From NCBI RefSeq assembly GCF_013170705.1, contig NZ_CP033334.1:3573501-3637500 (forward strand): a stretch of 64,000 bases of DNA. The letters run 5' to 3'. This DNA is from Mesorhizobium loti. GTDB taxonomy: Bacteria > Pseudomonadota > Alphaproteobacteria > Rhizobiales > Rhizobiaceae. A model generated the notes under the pieces. The model did no database searches, was not told the origin of the DNA, and worked only from the letters and a program-made list of their open reading frames with translations. Numbering within the stretch: the stretch's first letter is position 1; every line of letters starts with the position of its first letter. Made by a program: the position numbers and the translations under genes. This document shows positions 58,343 to 64,000 of the stretch, piece after piece.

Positions 58343-59430
58343 GCGCGATCCAGCTGCGCAATCTCACCAAGACATTCGGCGACTTCACCGCGCTGAAGAC
58401 GATGGACCTCGACATAGCGGATGGCGAGTTCATGGCGCTGCTCGGGCCATCCGGCTGCGGCAAGTCGACCACGATGAACATGATCGCCGGCATGGAAGAG
58501 CCGACCAGCGGCAAGATCCTGTTTGGCGAGCGCGACATGGCCGGCGTGCCGATGGGCCGGCGCGGCGTCGGCTTCGTCTTCCAGAATTATGCCATCTTCA
58601 CCCATATGACGGTGCGCCAGAACCTGGCCTACGGGCCAAGAATGCGCGGTGCGGCGAAAACCGAGATCGACCGACGCGTCGGCGCCATTGCCGAGCTGCT
58701 GCAGCTGACGCCGCTGCTCGACCGCAAGGCCGACCGGCTGTCGGTCAACATCTTGCAGCGCGTGGCGATCGGCCGCTCGGCGATCATGGAGCCGGCGATC
58801 TTCCTGCTCGACGAGCCGCTGTCCAATGTCGATGCCGCCTTCCGGGCCGTCATGCGCACCGAGCTGAAGCAGCTGCAGCGCCAGTTCAGGCAGACCATGG
58901 TCTATGTCACCCACGACCAGCTCGAAGCCATGACCATGGCCGACCGCATCGCCGTCATGGACCACGGCGTTCTGCAGCAGGTCGGCACGCCGCTCGAAGT
59001 CTACAACAATCCGGTCAATGTCTTCGTCGCCCGCTTCATCGGTGCGCCGGGCATGAACCTGCTCAAGGGCAAGCCGGCGGAGAGTGATCGCGGGCTTGTC
59101 GTCGATCTCGGGCCGCTGGGCATCACGCCGCCGCTGCCGGACGAGTTGGCGGCCACCTTGCGCGGTGCCAGTGGTGACGTGCTCTACGGCTTCCGGCCGG
59201 AGCAGGTGGCCCTGGCGCAGGACGGCCGCGGTCTTGCCATGCCTGTCACCTTCGTCGAGCGCATCGGCGCGCGCACAATCGTCCATCTCGGCCAGGGCGA
59301 GGGCGCCGTGAAGGCGGTCTTCGACAATGATGTCGGGCTCTCGATCGGACAAACAGCGGTTGTCGCGCCCACGGCGGCGTCGGTGCGCATCTTCGATGCC
59401 GCCAGCGGCCTTGCGATGAGGGTGGATTGA
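58339..59430 (+). CDS. ABC sugar transporter ATPase 1 with a degenerate signature motif
   Basis: A 363-residue ATPase with TOBE-type C-terminus. Walker A GPSGCGKST, Q-loop VFQNYAIFTHM, Walker B IFLLDEPLSNVD with the catalytic Glu, and switch VTHDQLEA are normal. The signature, usually LSGGQ, is LSVNILQRVAIGRS, so it lacks both Gly. It overlaps the permease stop by four bases. The second ATPase gene four bases downstream has the opposite defect (Walker B Glu to Asp), which suggests an obligate heterodimer with one active ATP site. Confidence 0.92.
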   Translation: MSAIQLRNLTKTFGDFTALKTMDLDIADGEFMALLGPSGCGKSTTMNMIAGMEEPTSGKILFGERDMAGVPMGRRGVGFVFQNYAIFTHMTVRQNLAYGPRMRGAAKTEIDRRVGAIAELLQLTPLLDRKADRLSVNILQRVAIGRSAIMEPAIFLLDEPLSNVDAAFRAVMRTELKQLQRQFRQTMVYVTHDQLEAMTMADRIAVMDHGVLQQVGTPLEVYNNPVNVFVARFIGAPGMNLLKGKPAESDRGLVVDLGPLGITPPLPDELAATLRGASGDVLYGFRPEQVALAQDGRGLAMPVTFVERIGARTIVHLGQGEGAVKAVFDNDVGLSIGQTAVVAPTAASVRIFDAASGLAMRVD

Positions 59431-59433
59431 GCC

Positions 59434-60495
59434 ATGGCCGACATCGTCTTCCGCAACGTGACGAAACGATACGGTGCAACGCTCGCCGTGGACGATGCGT
59501 CGTTCACCGTCAACGACAACGAGTTCTTCTGCTTCTTCGGGCCGCCGCTATCGGGCAAGTCGACGATGCTGCGCCTGGTGCTCGGGCTGGAGAGCCCGGA
59601 CGCCGGAGAAATCCTGATCGGCGGCAGACCGGTCAACACGGTATCGCCGGCCGAGCGCAATGTGGCGATGGTGTTCCAGAACCTGGCGCTGTTCCCGCAT
59701 ATGAGCGCGCTCGACAATGTGCGCTTTCCGCTGGTCGAACGCGGCGTCGCCGAGCTCCAGATCAAAAAGCGCGTCGCCGACGTCGCGGCCAAGCTGCATA
59801 TCGGCCACATCCTGCACAAGCCGCCGGCGCAGCTTTCGGGTGGCGAGCGGCAGCGCGTGGCGATCGCGCGTGCGCTGGTGCGCGATCCCAACGCCTATCT
59901 GATGGACGATCCGATCTCGGCGCTTGATGCCAGGCTTCGCGAGGAGACGCGTGTCGAGCTGAAGCGGATCCAGCGCGAACTCGGCAAGACGCTGATCTAT
60001 GTCACCCACGACCAGGAAGAGGCGATGTCGATCGCCGACCGCATCGCCATACTGGAGAATGGCAAGATCCGGCAGATCGGTGCGCCGGCCGAGATCTATG
60101 ACCGGCCGGCCAGCACCTATGTGGCGCGGCTGCTCGGCTCGCCTGTCATGAACATCCTGAAATCGGCGCGCGGCGAGGGCGGTGTCGAGGCGGCTGAAGG
60201 CACGATCCGGATTGCCGACAAGACTGCTCCTGCTGATGCCGTCGAGATCGGGTTGAGGCCGGAAGACATCAAGGTCAGACCCTGGGCGGACGGGGGCTCG
60301 GGCCGCCCGGCGCGGGTGTTCGAAGTCGAGCCGCTCGGCGGCTACACCGTCGTGACACTCGCTGCCGGGCAAGCGCGGCTGAAGGCGCTGTTGCGCGGCC
60401 AGCCCGACATCAGGCCTGACGCCATGGTGGCGATATCCTGCGAGGCCACCCGCGTGCATTATTTCGGACAGAGCGGAGGCGCGTTGTCGAGATGA
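59434..60495 (+). CDS. ABC sugar transporter ATPase 2 with Asp in place of the Walker B Glu
   Basis: A 353-residue ATPase. Walker A GPPLSGKST, Q-loop VFQNLALFPHM and signature LSGGERQRVAIARAL are intact, and the switch is VTHDQEEA. Walker B reads AYLMDDPISALD: the catalytic Glu is Asp. Its Walker B fault would fall in the same composite site as the broken signature of ATPase 1, leaving the other site complete. C-terminal regulatory barrel (GLRPEDIKV) present. Start three bases after ATPase 1 stop. Confidence 0.92.
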   Translation: MADIVFRNVTKRYGATLAVDDASFTVNDNEFFCFFGPPLSGKSTMLRLVLGLESPDAGEILIGGRPVNTVSPAERNVAMVFQNLALFPHMSALDNVRFPLVERGVAELQIKKRVADVAAKLHIGHILHKPPAQLSGGERQRVAIARALVRDPNAYLMDDPISALDARLREETRVELKRIQRELGKTLIYVTHDQEEAMSIADRIAILENGKIRQIGAPAEIYDRPASTYVARLLGSPVMNILKSARGEGGVEAAEGTIRIADKTAPADAVEIGLRPEDIKVRPWADGGSGRPARVFEVEPLGGYTVVTLAAGQARLKALLRGQPDIRPDAMVAISCEATRVHYFGQSGGALSR

Positions 60496-60530
60496 TTGCG
60501 GCCGCAAGGACAGAATTTCGGGAGGAAGAC

Positions 60531-61616
60531 ATGGCAGCCAAAGGCTTCGAACCGGACGTGAAGGTCCGCACAAAGGAATACAGGATCGGTTGCGTCGGTG
60601 CCGGCATGATCATGGCGGAGTGCCATCTCGCCGCCTACAAGGAGGCCGGCTTTCCAGTCGTGGCGATTGCGTCGCGCACGCGGGCGAATGCGCAGAAGGT
60701 CGCCACGCGCTGGGGCATCCCGACCGTGCACGACACGCCGGAACGGCTGATCGAGGACACGAATGTCGAGATCATCGACCTTGCCTTCCCGCCCGATCTG
60801 CAGCCGGCGCTGATCCGCCACGCGCTGAAGCAGAAGCACATCAAGGCAATCCTGGCGCAGAAGCCGCTGGCGCTGTCGGTCGAGGAAGCCGTCAAGCTGC
60901 GCGATGAAGCGGCGAAGGCCGGCAAGATCCTCTCGGTCAACCAGAACATGCGCTACGACCAGTCGATGCGCGTCTTGAAGCAGATCATGGACAGCGGCGC
61001 GCTCGGCGACATTGTCTTCGCGCAGATCGACATGCACGCCATCCCGCACTGGCAGACCTTCCTCGAGGATTACGACCGGCTGACGCTCGCCAATATGAGC
61101 GTGCATCATCTCGACGTGCTGCGCTTCCTGTTCGGCGATCCCGACGAGATCACGACGCTGACGCGCAAGGATCCGCGCACGACATTCGACCATCTGGACG
61201 GTATCACCGTCTCGACGTTGCGTTTCCCGTCCGGCGTGCTCGCGGTTTCGCTCGAGGATGTCTGGTCCGGCCCGCGCCAGGAGGGATACAAGGACGACCA
61301 GCACATCAACTGGCGCGTCGACGGCACGAAGGGTGTCGCCAAGGGCACGATCGGCTGGCCGACGGGTGCGGCCTCGACGCTGACCTATGCCTCCGCGGAA
61401 ACCACCGGCGGCGAATGGGTCAGCCCAGGCTGGGACACGATGTGGTTCCCGCATGCCTTCATCGGCGTGATGGAGCAGCTGCAGCACGCGGTGAAGACCG
61501 GCACGCCGCCCGCGCTCTCCGTCGCTGACAATGTCAAGACCATGGCGCTGGTCGAGGCGGGATACCGCTCGATGGCATCGGGCCGAACGGTCAAGCTTTC
61601 CGAAATCGCTATCTGA
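60531..61616 (+). CDS. Gfo/Idh/MocA-family oxidoreductase
   Basis: A 361-residue NAD(P)-dependent dehydrogenase. The Rossmann motif is RIGCVGAGMIMAECHLAAY, then VVAIASRTRANAQKVATRWG and ILAQKPLALSVEEAVKLRDEA with the conserved KP of the family. QNMRYDQSMRVLKQIM and ANMSVHHLDVLRFLFGDPDEI carry the likely catalytic His. Start at ATG 60531 after GGGAGGAAG. It probably oxidises the sugar or polyol brought in by the upstream transporter. Confidence 0.92.
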   Translation: MAAKGFEPDVKVRTKEYRIGCVGAGMIMAECHLAAYKEAGFPVVAIASRTRANAQKVATRWGIPTVHDTPERLIEDTNVEIIDLAFPPDLQPALIRHALKQKHIKAILAQKPLALSVEEAVKLRDEAAKAGKILSVNQNMRYDQSMRVLKQIMDSGALGDIVFAQIDMHAIPHWQTFLEDYDRLTLANMSVHHLDVLRFLFGDPDEITTLTRKDPRTTFDHLDGITVSTLRFPSGVLAVSLEDVWSGPRQEGYKDDQHINWRVDGTKGVAKGTIGWPTGAASTLTYASAETTGGEWVSPGWDTMWFPHAFIGVMEQLQHAVKTGTPPALSVADNVKTMALVEAGYRSMASGRTVKLSEIAI

Positions 61617-61672
61617 TCACCGCAACCGAAACACCAGACAACTGAATCGCTTACAGGGAGGAATTCAAGATC

Positions 61673-62587
61673 ATGATGCAGGCAGGTATTTTCACGGGCT
61701 ATTTCCCGTACGGCCTCGAAGAGACGGCGAAGAAGATCCGCGGCCTCGGTTTCAACACGGTGCAGCTCGATCTCCACTTCAAGGATGTCGACCTGTCGGC
61801 CGGACAGATCACGCAGGACAAGGCGAAGAAGGTCCGCGACGTCTTCCGCGACCACAACCTGCCGGTCTGCTGCGTGTCGGGCTACACCAACATCATCCAT
61901 CCGGACAAGGCCGAGCGTGACAAGCGCGTCGGCTATCTCAAGGAGATCATCCGCAACGCCCGTCATTTCGGTTCGCCTTACGTGATCTCGGAGACCGGCA
62001 CCTACAACACCGAATCCGACTGGGTCCATCATCCCAAGAACAAGACCGAGGAAGGTTTCGAGGAATGCCGCAAGGTGATCGCGGACCTCGCGCAGACGGC
62101 TTATGACCACGGCGCGGTCTTCCTGCTCGAAACCTATGTCAACAACGTCGTCGGCTCGGTCGAGGAGACGGTGAGGATGTTCGCGCAGGTCGACCACCCC
62201 GGCCTTGGCTTGCTGATGGACCCCACCAATTATTTCGAGACGCACAACATCGACAGGATGGACCAGATCCTGAACCAGGTGTTCGACACGCTGACCGACA
62301 AGATCAAGATCGCGCACGCCAAGGACGTCAAGCGCTCGGGCGATGACAAGTCGGAGAAGCACGCCGATATCGGCGACGCCGATGCGATGGAAAGCCATAC
62401 GTTCCGCGGCGTCGGCGAGATCGAACTGCCGGCGCCGGGCCTCGGCTCGCTGAACTATGATCTCTATCTCAAGCGGCTGGCTGAGAAGCATCCGAACATC
62501 CCGGTGATCATCGAGCATCTGTCGGAGGACGACGTGCCGCGCGCCAAGAAATTCCTCGACGGGAAATTCCGCGCCAACGGCCTTTGA
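61673..62587 (+). CDS. Sugar phosphate isomerase/epimerase (xylose isomerase-like TIM barrel)
   Basis: A 304-residue TIM-barrel enzyme. AGIFTGYFPYGLEETAKKIRGLGFNTVQLDL opens the barrel; VFLLETYVNNVVGSVEETV gives a metal Glu, GLGLLMDPTNYFE an Asp, KIAHAKDVKRSGDDK a His and VIIEHLSEDD the last Glu. These are the usual metal ligands of the AP endonuclease 2 fold. Strong GGGAGG site upstream. It likely isomerises or epimerises the product of the adjacent dehydrogenase. Confidence 0.9.
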   Translation: MMQAGIFTGYFPYGLEETAKKIRGLGFNTVQLDLHFKDVDLSAGQITQDKAKKVRDVFRDHNLPVCCVSGYTNIIHPDKAERDKRVGYLKEIIRNARHFGSPYVISETGTYNTESDWVHHPKNKTEEGFEECRKVIADLAQTAYDHGAVFLLETYVNNVVGSVEETVRMFAQVDHPGLGLLMDPTNYFETHNIDRMDQILNQVFDTLTDKIKIAHAKDVKRSGDDKSEKHADIGDADAMESHTFRGVGEIELPAPGLGSLNYDLYLKRLAEKHPNIPVIIEHLSEDDVPRAKKFLDGKFRANGL

Positions 62588-62643
62588 TGATTGTTTCGCG
62601 CTGCCGGTTCGCGGCCGCTCGGCTCCAAACAAGGGAGGAAAGA

Positions 62644-63588
62644 ATGTTGAAATTCGCTTGGAAATTGGCGGCCGCGGCGACGGTGCTCGCCGGCGTGGCC
62701 CTCGGCACGACGGCGCAGGCGGCGGAGGGCCAGAAGACCTTTTATCTGCTGTCGCATGGCGGCCCCTCGGATGCGTTCTGGATCGACTGGAACGCCGGCG
62801 CGACCAAGGCCTGCGACCAGCTCAAGGTGACCTGCAAGATCTCTTTCAGCGGTGGCGACATGGCGGCGCAGAAAGAGGCGTTCAACTCGGCGCTCGCCGC
62901 CAAGCCCGACGGTATCGCCACAACCTCGGCGCAGCCGGGGCTTTGGACAGAGGAGGTCAAGGCTGCAAAGGCTGCCGGCATCCCGATCGTGTTCTTCAAC
63001 ACCGACGATCCGGCGACGGGCCGCCAGGCCTATGTCGGCGCCGACCTCAAGGAAGCCGGCGCGGTCTGGGCCAAGTACCTGGTCGACCACAAGATGGTGA
63101 AGCAGGGCGACAAGGTGTTCCTGCCGGTGGAAGTTCCCGGCGCCAGTTATCAGCAGTTGGAGACGGAAGGCATCGCAAGCGTTTTCGATCCGTTGGGGAT
63201 CAAATACGACGTCGTCGATTGCGGCACCGATCCGGCCGGCATCATCGCCAAGATGACCGACTATATGGTGGCCAACAATCCGCCGGCGATCATCGCGCTC
63301 GGCGATTCCGTGGCGGCCAGCGTGAAGCGGGTGTTCGACGGTGCCGGCGTGCCGGCCGGCAAGATCCCGGTCGTCGGCTGGGGCAATTCCAAGGAGACGG
63401 CGCAGGCCGTCAAGGACGGCTTCGTCAACGCTGCCGCCTGGCAGTACCCGTCGGCGCAAGGCTTCATGCCGGTGGCGTTGCTCGGGCTGGCCGCATCGGG
63501 TGAGCCGATCGGCTACGACATCCACACTTTCGGTCTCTACGACGCCTCCAGCGTCGACCCGATCCTGAAGCTCTACGACAAGAAATGA
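62644..63588 (+). CDS. ABC transporter substrate-binding protein (CUT2 sugar type)
   Basis: A 314-residue periplasmic protein with signal (WKLAAAATVLAGVALGTTAQAAE). TFYLLSHGGPSDAFWIDWNAGATKACDQL and DGIATTSAQPGLWTEEVKAAKAAGIPIVFFNTDDP (region of residues 85-120) follow the RbsB/type 1 binding fold. AIIALGDSVAASVKRVFDGAG completes it. ATG at 62644 follows GGGAGGAAAG. Second transporter of the sugar locus, of a different class from the one at 54752. Confidence 0.9.
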   Translation: MLKFAWKLAAAATVLAGVALGTTAQAAEGQKTFYLLSHGGPSDAFWIDWNAGATKACDQLKVTCKISFSGGDMAAQKEAFNSALAAKPDGIATTSAQPGLWTEEVKAAKAAGIPIVFFNTDDPATGRQAYVGADLKEAGAVWAKYLVDHKMVKQGDKVFLPVEVPGASYQQLETEGIASVFDPLGIKYDVVDCGTDPAGIIAKMTDYMVANNPPAIIALGDSVAASVKRVFDGAGVPAGKIPVVGWGNSKETAQAVKDGFVNAAAWQYPSAQGFMPVALLGLAASGEPIGYDIHTFGLYDASSVDPILKLYDKK

Positions 63589-63597
63589 TAAAAGCAG

Positions 63598-63621
63598 CGC
63601 CCGCTGCGAAAGCGGCGGGCG
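63598..63621 (+). promoter_or_regulatory. Intercistronic hairpin after the CUT2 binding-protein gene
   Basis: CGCCCGCTGC and GCGGCGGGCG pair (one mismatch) around a GAAA tetraloop, followed by TCTTTC. It lies between binding protein and permease and probably stabilises the upstream message or attenuates transcription. Confidence 0.65.
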
Positions 63622-63631
63622 TCTTTCAAGC

Positions 63632-64000
63632 ATGGTTCAAACAGTCATGACGATCGCCGCAGAAGACGAGATGCCTGTCGGGAAACGCAGATCGAGCCTG
63701 ATACGCTCGCCGCAATTTTCCTCGCTCGTCATCCTCATTGTCCTGCTGGCGGTGTTCGCCATCGCCGACCGCAACTTCCTGTCGCCGCTCAACATCTCCA
63801 ACATGATGGCGTTCCTGCCCGAGCTCGGCATCATCGCGCTCGGCATGACGCTGCTTCTGACGGCGGGCGAATTCGACCTGTCCGTCGGCGCGGTGTTCGG
63901 ACTGGCGCCGGTGGTGGTGATGCTGCTGGTGCAGAACGGGGGATTGGATATCGGCATCGCCCTTCTGGCCGGCCTTCTCCTGTGCATCGCGATCGGCGCC
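63632..64000 (+). CDS. ABC sugar transporter permease, RbsC-like (partial, runs off the window)
   Basis: The first 123 codons are visible. After an N-terminal polar stretch, FSSLVILIVLLAVFAIADRNFLSPLNISNMM and LGIIALGMTLLLTAGEFDLSVGAVFGL match RbsC-type permeases, including the conserved GxFDLSVG loop. It should form the channel for the CUT2 binding protein just upstream. The rest and the ATPase lie beyond the right edge. Confidence 0.9.
   Translation, partial: MVQTVMTIAAEDEMPVGKRRSSLIRSPQFSSLVILIVLLAVFAIADRNFLSPLNISNMMAFLPELGIIALGMTLLLTAGEFDLSVGAVFGLAPVVVMLLVQNGGLDIGIALLAGLLLCIAIGA

Overview
The window looks like a chromosomal segment of a high-GC alphaproteobacterium of the Rhizobiales, most likely Mesorhizobium or a close relative. 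The support is a rhizobial intergenic repeat (GAGCATGATC ... GATCATGCTC) at 56424-56496, a RirA-type iron box, dense ABC-transporter operons with LacI and GntR regulators, and HWE/HisKA_2 and DUF3309 type genes. No tRNA, rRNA or CRISPR array was seen.

Positions 1 to about 20.25 kb are the late half of a T7/podovirus-like prophage, all essentially on the + strand: end of an unidentified gene, scaffold, major capsid, tail tubular proteins A and B, a coiled-coil protein, a gp14-like and a large gp15-like internal virion protein, then tail fibre, LamG-type adhesin, chaperone-like gene, and a lysis cassette (endolysin, holin candidates, nested spanin-like pair). Terminase, portal and integrase are not in view, and no att site was recognised.

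The unusual part is 6.7-14.8 kb. The large internal virion protein (6678-9158) ends in an Rhs/WapA-like toxin domain and is followed at once by a probable immunity gene. Behind it lies a graveyard of spare cassettes: at least four related immunity genes (9773, 12856, 13427, 14187), each preceded by the 3' end of an HNH-type toxin tail, plus pieces homologous to the virion protein itself. The best preserved spare tail is split by an IS3-family (IS407-like) element with a 4-bp target duplication and carries a one-base deletion inside its HNH domain. Two MITE-like elements of about 100 bp also sit in the array. This has the layout of orphan CdiA/Rhs cassettes, but on a phage internal virion protein.

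Host genes start near 20.4 kb. From 20.4 to 34.7 kb they are mostly single genes: GNAT acetyltransferase, membrane protein, GT39-type glycosyltransferase, MsrA, a 30-aa RiPP-precursor-like peptide with a formyltransferase-like gene, a TPP-riboswitch-controlled YkoF/ThiXZY operon for a thiamine precursor, a methyltransferase-like membrane protein, small secreted proteins, a PNPOx-like protein and a sensor kinase.

The rest is transport-centred. At 34.9-43.3 kb a GntR regulator leads an ADP-ribosylglycohydrolase, a PfkB kinase, a PotDBCA-like transporter and both subunits of an aconitase X enzyme. At 43.4-47.7 kb are heme/iron uptake genes with a RirA-type box. At 48-53.3 kb a redoxin, a fumarate-reductase-like flavoprotein and a ferredoxin sit with an SsuABC/TauABC-like transporter. 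At 53.4-64 kb a LacI regulator faces a CUT1 sugar transporter with two unequal ATPases, a Gfo/Idh/MocA dehydrogenase, a TIM-barrel isomerase and the start of a CUT2 sugar transporter.
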